NCBI GenBank assembly: GCA_029881725.1
Contig: JAOUMB010000002.1
Coordinates: 1 to 64,000, forward strand
DNA length: 64,000 bases
Reading direction: 5' to 3'
DNA from: Nitrospirota bacterium
GTDB lineage: Bacteria; Nitrospirota; JACRHL01
A program made the position numbers and the translations under genes. How positions within the stretch are numbered: position 1 is the stretch's first letter; each line of letters begins with the position of its first letter. The notes under the pieces were generated by a model, which saw only the letters and a list, made by a program, of their open reading frames with translations, did no database searches and was not told the origin of the DNA. Below are positions 37,222 to 48,635 of this stretch, one piece after another.

Positions 37222-38586
37222 ATGGAACTGATCGTCGTCGGTCTTTCCCACAAGACCGCACCGGTGGAGGTGCGCGAACGGCTGGCGTTTGCCGGAACCG
37301 CCCTGCCCGAGGCGTGCCGCGAACTGACCAACGGCGGCGCGGTGGCCGAGGCCATGGTGCTGTCCACCTGCAACCGGGTGGAGGTGTATGCCGTGGCCGG
37401 TTCCGCCGAGGCGGGGTTCCGCGACATCTCCCGCTTCCTGTCCCGCGCCGCGGGCGACACCGGCACCGAACACCTGACCCCCCACCTGTACCACTATCCG
37501 GGCAACGACGCGGTGCAGCACATGTTCAGCGTGGCTTCCAGCCTGGATTCAATGGTATTGGGCGAACCGCAGATTCTGGGCCAGTTCAAGGACGCCTTCG
37601 AGGCGGCTCTGACCGCCAAAAGCAGCGGCATGGTGCTCAACAAGGTGGCCAAGAAGGCCATCAGCGTGGCCAAGCGGGTGCGCACCGAAACCGCCATCGC
37701 CGAAAGCGCCGTGTCCATCAGCTACGCGGCGGTGGAACTGGCCAAAAAGGTGTTCGAGGACATCGCCAGGGAGCGGGTCATGCTGCTCGGGGCGGGAGAA
37801 ATGGCCGAACTGGCCCTGCGCAACCTGGTCAGCGCCGGGGTGAAGGAGGTGACCATTTCCACCCGCACCCTGGAAAACGCGCAAAAACTGGCCACCGAGT
37901 TCTCCCGCGAGGACGGGGTGAACGCCCGCGCCGTATCGTTCGATGCGTTTCCGGACGAGATGGTGCACAGCGACATCGTCATCTGCTCCACCGGCGCCTC
38001 CGACTACGTACTGGGGCGCGACATGATGGCCCGCACCATCCGCGCCCGCAAGCACCGCCCCATGTTCCTGATCGACATCTCGGTGCCGCGCAACATCGAT
38101 CCCCGGGTAAACAAGGTGGACGACGTCTACCTGTACGACATCGACGACCTGCAGCAGGTGGTCGATTCGAACCTCAAGGAGCGACAGGAGGAAGCCCGCA
38201 AGGCCCGCCGCATCGTGGACGACGAGGTGGACACGGTGGCCCGCTGGATGCGCTCCCTGGACGTGGTGCCCACCATCACCGCCCTGCGTGGCCATGCCGA
38301 GGGCATCGCCCAGGCCGAGGCCGAACGGGTGCTGGGCAAGCTGCAGAATCTTTCTGACAAGGAGCGCGACATGATCCGGGGGCTGGCCGCCTCCATCGTC
38401 AACAAGCTGCTCCACAAGCCGCTCACCAGCCTGCGCCGCGAGGCCCAGGAAAACGACAGCCAGGAGATGGTGGAGATCACCCGCAGGCTGTTTGCCCTGA
38501 CGGACGAACCGGCGCCCCCCGCCGCCGAACCCGCCAACGCCGACAACGACCCCGCGCCGGAGCCCGCCACCCGGCGCGCCCGCTAA
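37222..38586 (+). CDS. hemA: Glutamyl-tRNA reductase
   Basis: HemA reduces glutamyl-tRNA to glutamate-1-semialdehyde, the first step of C5-pathway tetrapyrrole synthesis. The 454-residue protein starts MELIVVGLSHKTAPVEVRERL, has the catalytic Cys in LSTCNRVEVYA, the segment SLDSMVLGEPQILGQFKDAF, the NADPH-binding ERVMLLGAGEMAELA, and the C-terminal dimerisation helices. The tail is a Pro/Ala-rich extension. GAAGG precedes ATG 37222. Confidence 0.97.
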   Translation: MELIVVGLSHKTAPVEVRERLAFAGTALPEACRELTNGGAVAEAMVLSTCNRVEVYAVAGSAEAGFRDISRFLSRAAGDTGTEHLTPHLYHYPGNDAVQHMFSVASSLDSMVLGEPQILGQFKDAFEAALTAKSSGMVLNKVAKKAISVAKRVRTETAIAESAVSISYAAVELAKKVFEDIARERVMLLGAGEMAELALRNLVSAGVKEVTISTRTLENAQKLATEFSREDGVNARAVSFDAFPDEMVHSDIVICSTGASDYVLGRDMMARTIRARKHRPMFLIDISVPRNIDPRVNKVDDVYLYDIDDLQQVVDSNLKERQEEARKARRIVDDEVDTVARWMRSLDVVPTITALRGHAEGIAQAEAERVLGKLQNLSDKERDMIRGLAASIVNKLLHKPLTSLRREAQENDSQEMVEITRRLFALTDEPAPPAAEPANADNDPAPEPATRRAR

Positions 38587-38604
38587 CTTCGAGGTGTGTA
38601 CCCC

Positions 38605-39579
38605 GTGACCGAACGTTCCGAATTTTCCAGCCCCTCGCGGGTGACCATCGCCACCCGTGGCAGCCAGCTTGCCCTGTGGCAGGCCAACTGGGTCAAGGCA
38701 CGCATCCTGAGCCATTTCCCTGATACGGAAGTGGTGCTGAACATCATCAAGACCACCGGCGACAAGATCACCGACGTGCCCCTCGCCCAGGTGGGTGGCA
38801 AGGGGCTGTTCGTCAAGGAGATCGAGGAGGCCCTTCTGGACGGCAGCGCCGATCTGGCGGTGCATTCCATGAAGGACGTTCCGGCGCAACTGCCGGAAGG
38901 GCTGGAGCTGTCCGCCATCCCCGAGCGGGAAGATCAGCGCGACGCCTTCATCTCCAATCACCACGCACGGCTGGACGATCTGCCCCAAGGGGCGAAGGTG
39001 GGCAGCAGTTCCCTGCGCCGCCAGTCCCAGTTGCGGGCCCGCCGCCCGGACCTGAAGGTGGAGATGCTGCGCGGCAACGTGGACACCCGCCTGCGCAAGC
39101 TGGACGAAGGGGAATACGACGCCATCATCCTGGCCGCCGCCGGGGTCACCCGGCTGGGGTGGGCCGATCGGGTGAAGGAGTATCTGGACCCGCAAATCTG
39201 CCTGCCCGCCGTGGGTCAGGGGGCGCTTGGCATCGAGTCACGCATCGGCGACGAGGCGCTGGAGCCGGTGCTGGAACTGTTCCGCGATCCGGCCACCACC
39301 GTGTGCGTCACCGCCGAGCGGGCCTTTTTGCTGCGCCTGGAAGGGGGCTGTCAGGTGCCCATCGCGGCCATGGCCGAAACCCGTGGCGACCGGGTCTACC
39401 TGACCGGTCTGGTGGCTTCGGTGAACGGTGACCGGGTGGTCAAAAAGACCGGCGACGCCCCCCACGGCGACTGTGAACGGCTTGGCCTGGAACTGGCCGA
39501 AACGGTGCTGTCCGCGGGCGGTGGCGCCATTCTCACCGAGGTGTACGGCTACGATCCCACCCACGGCGGGGGCGAATGA
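38605..39579 (+). CDS. hemC: Hydroxymethylbilane synthase (porphobilinogen deaminase)
   Basis: HemC polymerises four porphobilinogens to hydroxymethylbilane. The 324-residue protein shows VTIATRGSQLALWQANWV, KGLFVKEIEEALLDG, AVHSMKDVP, KVGSSSLRRQSQLRARRPDL, RGNVDTRLRKL and LEGGCQVPIAAMAE with the Cys that holds the dipyrromethane cofactor. GTG 38605 is preferred because GAGG at 38591-38594 is at working distance; an in-frame GTG at 38596 is too close to it. Its stop overlaps the cobA-hemD start. Confidence 0.96.
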   Translation: MTERSEFSSPSRVTIATRGSQLALWQANWVKARILSHFPDTEVVLNIIKTTGDKITDVPLAQVGGKGLFVKEIEEALLDGSADLAVHSMKDVPAQLPEGLELSAIPEREDQRDAFISNHHARLDDLPQGAKVGSSSLRRQSQLRARRPDLKVEMLRGNVDTRLRKLDEGEYDAIILAAAGVTRLGWADRVKEYLDPQICLPAVGQGALGIESRIGDEALEPVLELFRDPATTVCVTAERAFLLRLEGGCQVPIAAMAETRGDRVYLTGLVASVNGDRVVKKTGDAPHGDCERLGLELAETVLSAGGGAILTEVYGYDPTHGGGE

Positions 39580-41123
39580 GCATCCCGCCGGGAACCGTCT
39601 ACCTGATCGGCGCGGGCCCTGGCGATCCGGGGCTGATCACCGTCAAGGGGCGCGAGTGCCTGCACGCGGCCCAGGTGGTGGTGTATGACTACCTGGCCAA
39701 CCCGGCCCTGCTGGACACCCTGGACCACGAGGTGGAACGCATCTACGTGGGCAAGCGCCACGGGGATCACCACATGGCCCAGGAGCAGATCAACGCCCTG
39801 CTGGTGGAAAAGGCCCTGCACGGGAAGACCGTGGCGCGCCTGAAAGGGGGCGATCCGTTCATCTTCGGTCGCGGCGGGGAAGAGGCGCTGGCCCTGGCGG
39901 AAGCCGGGGTGCCGTTCGAGGTGGTGCCCGGTGTTACCGCCGCCACCGCGGTGACCGCCTACGCGGGCATCCCCCTCACCCACCGGGGCATCAACGCCAC
40001 GGTCACCTTTGTCACCGGACAGGAGGACCCGGCCCGCCCCGGTACCCTGATCCAGTGGGACGAACTGGCCCGCACCCGGGGAACGCTGGTGTTCTTCATG
40101 GGCGTCAAGCGGCTGCGGGGCATCTGCGAGCGGCTGGTGGCCGGGGGCCGCGCGGACGACACCCCCGCCGCCGCCATCCGCTGGGGCACCCATCCGGCCC
40201 AGCGCACCATCACCGGCAATCTGGCCACCCTGGCCGACAAGGTGGAAGCCGCCGACCTCAAGCCCCCCGCCCTGATCGTGGTGGGCGAGGTGGTGGACCT
40301 GCACACCCGCATCGGCTGGTTCGAGCACCTGCCCCTGTTCGGGCGCCGGGTGCTGGTCACCCGCGCCGCCGGACAGCAGGGAGCCCTGGCCCGCGAACTG
40401 GCACGGCTGGGGGCCGACGTGCTGGCGGTGCCCACCATCCGCATCGTGGAGCCGGAGGGGTACGACGCGCTGGACACGGCCATCGACCACCTTTCCATCT
40501 ACCAGTGGCTGGTGCTGACCAGCGCCAACGGGGTAAGCGCCTTTTTCGACCGGCTGGCCCACCACGGGCGCGACGCCCGCGCCCTGGCCGGCATCCGGGT
40601 GGCCACCGTGGGGGCCGAAACCGCCGCCTCGCTGGCCGCGCACGGCATCGTGGCCGACCTGATTCCCTCCGACGCCCGCGCCGAGGGGCTGGCCGAAATG
40701 CTGCTGGCGGAAGGCATTCAGGGACAGAAGCTGCTGCTGGCGCAAGCCGCCAAGGCGCGCCGGGTGCTGCCGGAAACCCTGGCCGCCGCCGGGGTGGACG
40801 TGAACACCGTGGCCGCCTACCGCACCGTACCCCCCGAGCCGGAAGAACTGGACCGGGAGCGCCTGACCGAATCGCCGCTGGACTACGCCGTCTTCACCAG
40901 TTCCTCCACGGTGCGCAACCTGCACGGGCTGCTGGGAGACGATTTCAAAAAAATCCTGGCCCCGGCGCGCATCTGCGCCATCGGCCCGGTAACCGCCGAC
41001 ACCTGCCGCGAACTGGGGCTGACCGTGCACCTTATGCCCGAGTCCCCCGCCGCCAACGCGCTGGTGGCCGCCATCCGCGCCGATGCCGCCGGGGCATCGG
41101 CACCGCAAGGAGAGCCCACATGA
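39576..41123 (+). CDS. cobA-hemD: Fused uroporphyrinogen-III C-methyltransferase / uroporphyrinogen-III synthase
   Basis: This 515-residue bifunctional enzyme has an N-terminal SUMT domain (1-245) with [57 protein letters not shown] and PLTHRG. The C-terminal HemD domain (about 255-500) has [45 protein letters not shown] and [11 protein letters not shown]. HemD makes uroporphyrinogen III; SUMT methylates it to precorrin-2 for siroheme or cobalamin. The fusion is common in deltaproteobacteria and Firmicutes. It overlaps hemC and hemB by four bases each. Confidence 0.95.
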   Translation: MSIPPGTVYLIGAGPGDPGLITVKGRECLHAAQVVVYDYLANPALLDTLDHEVERIYVGKRHGDHHMAQEQINALLVEKALHGKTVARLKGGDPFIFGRGGEEALALAEAGVPFEVVPGVTAATAVTAYAGIPLTHRGINATVTFVTGQEDPARPGTLIQWDELARTRGTLVFFMGVKRLRGICERLVAGGRADDTPAAAIRWGTHPAQRTITGNLATLADKVEAADLKPPALIVVGEVVDLHTRIGWFEHLPLFGRRVLVTRAAGQQGALARELARLGADVLAVPTIRIVEPEGYDALDTAIDHLSIYQWLVLTSANGVSAFFDRLAHHGRDARALAGIRVATVGAETAASLAAHGIVADLIPSDARAEGLAEMLLAEGIQGQKLLLAQAAKARRVLPETLAAAGVDVNTVAAYRTVPPEPEELDRERLTESPLDYAVFTSSSTVRNLHGLLGDDFKKILAPARICAIGPVTADTCRELGLTVHLMPESPAANALVAAIRADAAGASAPQGEPT

Positions 41124-42088
41124 CCGGATCCATCCGCCCGCGCCGTTTGCGGCGCACCGAATCGCTGCGCCGCATGGTGCGCGAAACCCGGCTCACGCCG
41201 GACGATCTGATCTACCCGCTGTTCGCCGTGCCCGGCGAGGGGGTGAGGAATGAAGTGGTGTCCATGCCCGGCGTGTACCAGCTGTCGGTAGACCAGATCG
41301 TCAAGGAGTGCACCGAGGTGCGCGGCCTGGGCATTCCGGCGGTAATCCTGTTCGGCATCCCCACCGAAAAGGACGCCACCGGTTCCGGGGCCTGGGCGGA
41401 GGACGGCATCATCCAGCAGGCGGTGCGCGCGGTGAAGGCGGCGGAGCCGGACCTGACGGTGATCACCGACGTGTGCCTGTGCGAATACACCGACCACGGC
41501 CACTGCGGAGTGATCGAGGACGGGGACGTGGCCAACGACGCCACCGTGGACCTGCTGGTGAAGGAGGCCCTGTCCCACGCCCGCGCCGGGGCCGACATGG
41601 TGGCCCCGTCCGACATGATGGACGGCCGGGTGGCCGCCATCCGCGCCGGGCTGGACGGCAACGGCTTCGACCATCTCCCGGTCATGTCCTACTCCACCAA
41701 GTTCGCCAGCGCCTACTACGGGCCGTTTCGTGACGCTGCCGAATCGGTGCCCCAATTCGGCGACCGGCGCAGCTACCAGATGGACCCGGCCAACGCCCGC
41801 GAGGCGGTGCGCGAGACCATGCTGGACCTGGAGGAAGGGGCCGACATCGTGATGGTGAAACCGGCCCTGGCCTACCTGGACGTGCTGGCCGCCCTGCGCG
41901 AGATTTCCGACGTGCCCCTGGCCGCCTACAACGTGTCCGGCGAATACGCCATGGTCAAGGCCGCGGCCCGCGCCGGGTGGATCGACGGCGAGCGGGTGAT
42001 GATGGAAACCCTGCTGTCCATGCGCCGCGCGGGGGCCGACCTGATCCTTACCTATCACGCCAAGGAAGCCGCGCGCCTGCTGGCGTAA
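41120..42088 (+). CDS. hemB: Delta-aminolevulinic acid dehydratase (porphobilinogen synthase)
   Basis: HemB condenses two aminolevulinates to porphobilinogen. The 322-residue TIM-barrel protein has the catalytic lysines in [19 protein letters not shown] and [14 protein letters not shown], and a cysteine-rich metal site ([14 protein letters not shown]), indicating the zinc-dependent type. The frame could be read through the preceding gene, but ATG 41120 overlapping the cobA-hemD stop as ATGA gives the expected N-terminus ([17 protein letters not shown]). It completes the heme set; hemL is not in the window. Confidence 0.96.
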   Translation: MTGSIRPRRLRRTESLRRMVRETRLTPDDLIYPLFAVPGEGVRNEVVSMPGVYQLSVDQIVKECTEVRGLGIPAVILFGIPTEKDATGSGAWAEDGIIQQAVRAVKAAEPDLTVITDVCLCEYTDHGHCGVIEDGDVANDATVDLLVKEALSHARAGADMVAPSDMMDGRVAAIRAGLDGNGFDHLPVMSYSTKFASAYYGPFRDAAESVPQFGDRRSYQMDPANAREAVRETMLDLEEGADIVMVKPALAYLDVLAALREISDVPLAAYNVSGEYAMVKAAARAGWIDGERVMMETLLSMRRAGADLILTYHAKEAARLLA

Positions 42089-42095
42089 GTTCACG

Positions 42096-43082
42096 GTGCA
42101 GATCGTCCGTCATCTGAATGAGGTGCCACCGGCCCCCGGCGGGCGGGTGCTGGCCATCGGCAACTTCGACGGGGTGCACCAGGGCCACCACCGGGTGCTC
42201 AATGCCGCCGTGCAGTCGGCGCGCGGCACCGGGCGGCAGGCGGCGGTGCTCACCTTCGACCCGCACCCCACCCTGCTGCTGCGCCCCGACCTGCCCCACG
42301 ACATGCTCACCACCTTCGAGGACAAGGCGGAGCAGTTCGCCGCCCTGGGGATGGAACTGACCGTCTGCCTGCATTTCGACGAGGCCTTCGCCCAGCTCAC
42401 CCCGGACATGTTCGTGCGCCAGATTCTGGCGCCCATGAACGTGCGCGAGGTGTTCGTGGGGGAAAACTACAAGTTCGGCCGCCACCGGGCGGGCAACGTG
42501 GACACCCTCACCGAACTGGGCCACCGCTGGGGCTTCCGGGTGAACGCGCGCGGGGTTTACACTACCGACGGCCTGCGCGTGTCCTCCTCGCGCATCCGCG
42601 CCGCACTGCGCGCCGGAGACGTGGCCGCCGCCAACGCCATGCTGGGCCGGCCCTACTGCCTGAAGGGCAAGGTGGTTGCGGGCCGGGGCCGGGGCCGGGA
42701 ACTGGGCTACCCCACCGCCAACCTGGAGATCCCCGAGGAACTGGTGCCGGAAAACGGCGTGTACGCCGCCCGGGTGGCAGTGTGGGAGCCGGTGATCGAG
42801 GGTTCCGAGGCGGACCCCAGCCACCACGACGCCATTGTCTATGTGGGCACCCGCCCCACCTTTCTGGAGGCGGAACGGCTGATCGAGGTTCATCTGCTGG
42901 ATGACTTCCGCGACCTGTACGGCCACCGCATCCGCATCGACTTTTCCGGCCGGGTGCGGGAGGAGCGCATCTTCGAAAGCGCCGGGGAACTGAAGGAGCA
43001 GATTGGCCGCGACCTGGCCACCGCCCGCACCCTGCTGGGCCACCCCCCGCAGGCTCCGGAATCCCCTCCGGAGGCGCCATGA
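42096..43082 (+). CDS. ribF: Bifunctional riboflavin kinase / FAD synthetase
   Basis: RibF phosphorylates riboflavin to FMN and adenylates it to FAD. The 328-residue protein has the N-terminal FAD synthetase domain (AIGNFDGVHQGHHRVL, LTFDPHP, FVGENYKFGRHRAGN, SSSRIRAALRAGD) and the C-terminal kinase domain (GRGRGRELGYPTANLEIPEELVPENGVYA, VYVGTRPTF, LLDDFRDLYGHRIRIDF). GTG 42096 starts seven bases after hemB. The stop overlaps tilS by four bases. Confidence 0.95.
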   Translation: MQIVRHLNEVPPAPGGRVLAIGNFDGVHQGHHRVLNAAVQSARGTGRQAAVLTFDPHPTLLLRPDLPHDMLTTFEDKAEQFAALGMELTVCLHFDEAFAQLTPDMFVRQILAPMNVREVFVGENYKFGRHRAGNVDTLTELGHRWGFRVNARGVYTTDGLRVSSSRIRAALRAGDVAAANAMLGRPYCLKGKVVAGRGRGRELGYPTANLEIPEELVPENGVYAARVAVWEPVIEGSEADPSHHDAIVYVGTRPTFLEAERLIEVHLLDDFRDLYGHRIRIDFSGRVREERIFESAGELKEQIGRDLATARTLLGHPPQAPESPPEAP

Positions 43083-44467
43083 AACCGCACCTGCTGGAAA
43101 ACCGCTTCCGCCGGTCGCTGCTGGAGCAGGCCCGGCGCACCCCCGACGGGCGCATCCTGGCCGCCCTGTCCGGCGGGATGGATTCGGTGGTGCTGCTGCA
43201 CCTGCTGCACCTGCTGGCGCCGGCGGCCGGGCTGCGGGTAACCGCCGCCCATCTGAACCACGGCCTGCGCGGCGCCGCCGCGGACGCGGATCAGCGCTTT
43301 TGCGAATCCCTGTGCGACGGGCTGGGGGTGGCGCTGATCGCCGAGTGCCGCCCGGTGGAACGGGCCGCCGGTGAATCGCCCCAGGAGAGCGCGCGCCGGG
43401 TGCGGTATGCGTTTCTGCGGGAGGCCGCCGCTCTCACCGGCGCCGCGTGCATCGCCACCGGCCACCACGCGGACGACCAGGTGGAGACGGTGCTGTGGCG
43501 GCTGGCCACCGGCGCCGACCCGGCTCATCTGTCCGGCATGGCCGCCCGCTCCGGCCCCCTGTGGCGCCCTCTGCTCGGGGAGCCGCGCGCGGCCCTGGCC
43601 GCCTACCTGCGCACCCACGAGCTGCCCCATGTGGAGGATGCCAGCAACCAGGACCTGCGCTACACCCGCAACCGCATCCGCCACCGGGTGGTGCCGGAAC
43701 TGGCCGCCATCAACCGGGCGCTCACCGGGGCGGTGTCCCACACCGCCCGGGGGCTGGCCGAGGACGACGATTTTCTGCACCGGCAGGCGGCACGGGCATG
43801 GGATGAGGTGGCGCGTGCCGACGGGGAGGCCCGCTGCCTGAATCGCGCCGGGCTGGCCGCCCTGCATCCGGCACTGGTGCGCCGGCTGGTGCGCCGCGCC
43901 CTGCAGGAGGCGGGGCAGGCGGTGGTGCACCATCGTCACGTGGGCGCCGTCATCGGCCTGCTGAACGCGGGGGCGGGACGGCAACTGGACCTGTCGGATG
44001 GGGTGCGCGCCACCGCCGGCTACGAGGAGATCCGCCTGAGCGCGGCGGCCACCGGCACGCCTGCCGGGCCCGTCGCCAGCGAGATTGCCCTGGCCATCCC
44101 CGGCGATACCCCGGTGCCGTGGGCCGGCGTCGTCCTGCAAGCCCGGCTGGCCGACCCTCCCGAACCGGGCTGGACGCTGTTCGACCGGGCCACCTTCAGC
44201 GGGCCATTGACAGTGCGGCCCCGGCGTCCGGGGGATCTCTTCCATCCGGACGGCATGCACGGCCACGCCAAAAAACTGAAGGATTTCCTGATTGACGCCC
44301 GGATTCCACGCGGGGAACGCGGACAGATTCCCCTGCTGGTGGCCCCGGAAGGGGTTTTATGGGTGGTGGGGATGCGACAGGACGCCCGCTTTATGGTAAA
44401 AACTAGCGTGGGAAGCGAACAACCGGCACTGGCGCTCAGGGTGCGCGCCGCCGCCGCTGTGATGTGA
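43079..44467 (+). CDS. tilS: tRNA(Ile)-lysidine synthase
   Basis: TilS attaches lysine to C34 of the CAU-anticodon tRNA-Ile, changing its decoding from Met to Ile. The 462-residue protein has the PP-loop LAALSGGMDSVVLLHLL, followed by AHLNHGLRG, ESARRVRYAFL and ATGHHADDQVETVLWRL. The segment SNQDLRYTRNRIRH is typical, and the C-terminal substrate-binding domain has RPRRPGDLFHPDGM and KKLKDFLIDARIPRGERGQIPLLV. It overlaps ribF and is followed by hpt with a coupled stop. Confidence 0.94.
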   Translation: MKPHLLENRFRRSLLEQARRTPDGRILAALSGGMDSVVLLHLLHLLAPAAGLRVTAAHLNHGLRGAAADADQRFCESLCDGLGVALIAECRPVERAAGESPQESARRVRYAFLREAAALTGAACIATGHHADDQVETVLWRLATGADPAHLSGMAARSGPLWRPLLGEPRAALAAYLRTHELPHVEDASNQDLRYTRNRIRHRVVPELAAINRALTGAVSHTARGLAEDDDFLHRQAARAWDEVARADGEARCLNRAGLAALHPALVRRLVRRALQEAGQAVVHHRHVGAVIGLLNAGAGRQLDLSDGVRATAGYEEIRLSAAATGTPAGPVASEIALAIPGDTPVPWAGVVLQARLADPPEPGWTLFDRATFSGPLTVRPRRPGDLFHPDGMHGHAKKLKDFLIDARIPRGERGQIPLLVAPEGVLWVVGMRQDARFMVKTSVGSEQPALALRVRAAAAVM

Positions 44468-44475
44468 GGGAACCG

Positions 44476-45042
44476 GTGACGGAACGGAAATTCGGCAAGG
44501 CGCTGATCGATACCAAAACCCTGAGCGACCGGGTCAAGCAACTGGCCCAGCAGATTTCGCGCGACTATGAAGGGCGCGAAATCCTGGCCATCGGTGTGCT
44601 GAAAGGGGCGTCCATCTTCTATTCGGATCTGGTGCGCCAGATTCAGGTGCCGGTGGTGCTCGACTTCATCCAGGTCAAATCCTACGCCGGGCGCACCTCG
44701 TCCAGCGGCGAGGTGCGGATGATCGCCGAACCGGAGTTCATCGGCGACATGGAGGGGCGCCACGTGCTGATCGTGGAGGACATCGTCGATTCCGGCGTGA
44801 CCATGCGCTACCTGCAAAAAATCCTGCTGGCCAAGGGCCCGGCCTCCCTGCGCTGCGTCACCCTGCTGGACAAGCCCAGCCGCCGCCGCATTCAGGTGCC
44901 GGTGGACTATGTGGGCTTCACCGTGCCCAACGTGTTCGTGATCGGCTACGGCCTCGACCACGCGGAGCGGTACCGCAACCTGCCCTACATTGCGTCGCTG
45001 GAAAATGCCGAAACCAACGGGGGACGCGGCCCCGCCGGTTGA
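44476..45042 (+). CDS. hpt: Hypoxanthine phosphoribosyltransferase
   Basis: Hpt salvages hypoxanthine (and guanine) using PRPP. The 188-residue protein has the PRPP-binding loop HVLIVEDIVDSGVTMRYL, the segment ILAIGVLKGASIFYSDLVRQI, and VGFTVPNVFVIGYGLDHAERYRNLPYI at the end. GTG 44476 with AGGG five bases upstream is preferred to the in-frame GTG 44464 that overlaps the tilS stop. A small hairpin (45044-45058) separates it from ftsH. Confidence 0.95.
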   Translation: MTERKFGKALIDTKTLSDRVKQLAQQISRDYEGREILAIGVLKGASIFYSDLVRQIQVPVVLDFIQVKSYAGRTSSSGEVRMIAEPEFIGDMEGRHVLIVEDIVDSGVTMRYLQKILLAKGPASLRCVTLLDKPSRRRIQVPVDYVGFTVPNVFVIGYGLDHAERYRNLPYIASLENAETNGGRGPAG

Positions 45043-45043
45043 G

Positions 45044-45058
45044 CACCCCCAAGGGGTG
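45044..45058 (+). terminator. Short hairpin between hpt and ftsH
   Basis: CACCCC (45044-45049) pairs with GGGGTG (45053-45058) around a three-base loop; TTTTCTTACTTTCT follows some bases later. It may attenuate read-through into ftsH, or be only an mRNA structure. Confidence 0.35.
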
Positions 45059-45095
45059 TGTTACGATCAGTTTTCTTACTTTCTAGCGGGGAGTT

Positions 45096-46925
<1,830 letters not shown>

Positions 46926-46932
46926 TTCGCCC

Positions 46933-47820
46933 ATGACGCCCCCCCCGGCGCCCACCCCTCCGGTGGCGGCTCCCGCCCCGGCCCGGCCGGCCAGCGGCTG
47001 GGAAGGGTTGTTGCCCGCGGGGCGAACCGCCGTCATGGGGGTGCTCAACGTCACTCCCGACTCCTTTTCCGACGGGGGACGCTTTGTGGACACCGGCGCC
47101 GCCGTGGCCCACGCCGCCCGGCTGGTGGCGCAGGGGGCCGACCTGCTCGACATCGGCGGTGAATCCACCCGCCCCGGCGCCCCGGAGGTACCGGAAGGGG
47201 ACGAAATCCAGCGGGTGGTGCCGGTCATCACCGCCCTGCGCGCCGCCGGCATCGACACCCCCATCACCATCGACACCCGCAAGGCCGCCGTGGCCCGCGC
47301 CGCCGTGCAGGCGGGGGCCAGCGCCGTAAACGACGTATCCGCCCTGCGGCACGACCCGCGCATGGCGGAAACCTGCGCCGACCTGGGGGTGCCGGTGGCC
47401 CTGATGCACATGCGGGGCACCCCGCAAACCATGCAGGAGGCTCCCGTCTACGGCAGTGTGGTGGCGGAAGTCTCCGCCTGGCTGGAGGCGCGCATGGACG
47501 CCGCCGTGGCCGCTGGAATCGGCCGCCACCGCCTGTGCGTGGACCCGGGAATCGGCTTCGGCAAAACCGTGCGCCACAACCTGCTGCTGCTCAAGGGGCT
47601 GAACCAGTTCACCCGCCTGGGCGTGCCCCTGCTGGTGGGCACCAGCCGCAAATCGTTCATCGGCACCCTGCTGGAGGAGCCCGACCCGGCGCGGCGCGAA
47701 TGGGGCACCGCCGCCACCGTCACCTGGGCGGTGGCCCATGGCGCGCGCATCGTCCGCGTGCATCAGGTGGCCGAAATGGCCCAGGTGGTGCGCCTGACCG
47801 ACGCCATCCGGAGCGCCTGA
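46933..47820 (+). CDS. folP: Dihydropteroate synthase
   Basis: FolP joins p-aminobenzoate to the pterin pyrophosphate in folate synthesis. The 295-residue protein has a Pro/Ala-rich N-terminal tail of about 25 residues and then the family motifs VMGVLNVTPDSFSDGG, LLDIGGESTRPGAPEV, ITIDTRKAAVARAAV, VNDVSALRH, LMHMRGTPQTMQ, VDPGIGFGKTVRHNL, VGTSRKSFIG and GTAATVTWAVAHGARIVRVH. It starts seven bases after ftsH and overlaps the next gene by one base. Confidence 0.96.
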   Translation: MTPPPAPTPPVAAPAPARPASGWEGLLPAGRTAVMGVLNVTPDSFSDGGRFVDTGAAVAHAARLVAQGADLLDIGGESTRPGAPEVPEGDEIQRVVPVITALRAAGIDTPITIDTRKAAVARAAVQAGASAVNDVSALRHDPRMAETCADLGVPVALMHMRGTPQTMQEAPVYGSVVAEVSAWLEARMDAAVAAGIGRHRLCVDPGIGFGKTVRHNLLLLKGLNQFTRLGVPLLVGTSRKSFIGTLLEEPDPARREWGTAATVTWAVAHGARIVRVHQVAEMAQVVRLTDAIRSA

Positions 47821-48635
47821 TGCTGGAACTGCTGTACGACTTCCGCTTCCCTCAGGATCTGCTGGACATCCTGCTGGTCAGCTTCATCTGCTACCGCCTG
47901 CTGCTGATCATCAAGGGCACCCGCGCACTGCGCATGATGGTCGGCATCGGCGTGCTGCTCGGGGTGCTGTTGGCCGCCAACCAGTTCGGCCTGCACACCC
48001 TGGACTGGCTGGTGACCAGCTTCTGGAGCCAGATCGTACTGGCGCTGATCATCCTGTTCGCCCCGGAAATCCGCCGGGGACTGGCCCAGTTCGGGCGCAT
48101 TCCGTTTGCCCACCTGCTCAGCCCCGGCGAAAACGCCCACACGGTGGACGAGGTGGTGCGCGCCGCCGTGGCCATGGCCAGCAACAAAATCGGCGGCATT
48201 CTGGTGATCGAACGGGAAACCCGGCTGCTGGACATTGTCGAAGTGGGCACCCGGATGGATGCCCTGGTGTCGAAGGACGTGCTGCTGGCCATTTTCAATC
48301 CCGCCTCCCCCATTCATGACGGGGCCGCCATCCTGCACGGCGGGCGGGTGGTGGCGGCCGGCTGCTTTCTGCCCATCGCCCTGCGCGTGAAGGACCCGTC
48401 CCTGGGCACCCGCCACCGGGCCGCCATCGGCCTCACCGAAGAAACCGACGCCCTGGCGCTGGTGATCTCCGAGGAGACCGGAAACATCACCCTGGCTTCC
48501 GGTGGCACCCTGATCCGCTCCCTGGACGGCCCCTCCCTGCGCAACGAACTGAATCGCCTGCTGGGGGAGGGCCCGGTGCCGGGGCTGTGGGTGCCGCGCC
48601 TGCGCGGATGGTATCCGGAAAGGGACCAGCCGTGA
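47820..48635 (+). CDS. cdaA: Diadenylate cyclase CdaA (DisA-N domain)
   Basis: CdaA makes cyclic di-AMP from two ATP. The 271-residue protein has three N-terminal membrane spans (about 12-30, 36-54, 60-80) and the DAC domain with the catalytic motifs IHDGAAILH (DGA) and GTRHRAAIGL (RHR). The order cdaA-ybbR-glmM is the conserved arrangement known from Firmicutes and also present in some deltaproteobacteria. CdaR (YbbR) and GlmM are known to influence CdaA there. ATG 47820 overlaps the folP stop; the stop overlaps the ybbR start. Confidence 0.95.
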   Translation: MLELLYDFRFPQDLLDILLVSFICYRLLLIIKGTRALRMMVGIGVLLGVLLAANQFGLHTLDWLVTSFWSQIVLALIILFAPEIRRGLAQFGRIPFAHLLSPGENAHTVDEVVRAAVAMASNKIGGILVIERETRLLDIVEVGTRMDALVSKDVLLAIFNPASPIHDGAAILHGGRVVAAGCFLPIALRVKDPSLGTRHRAAIGLTEETDALALVISEETGNITLASGGTLIRSLDGPSLRNELNRLLGEGPVPGLWVPRLRGWYPERDQP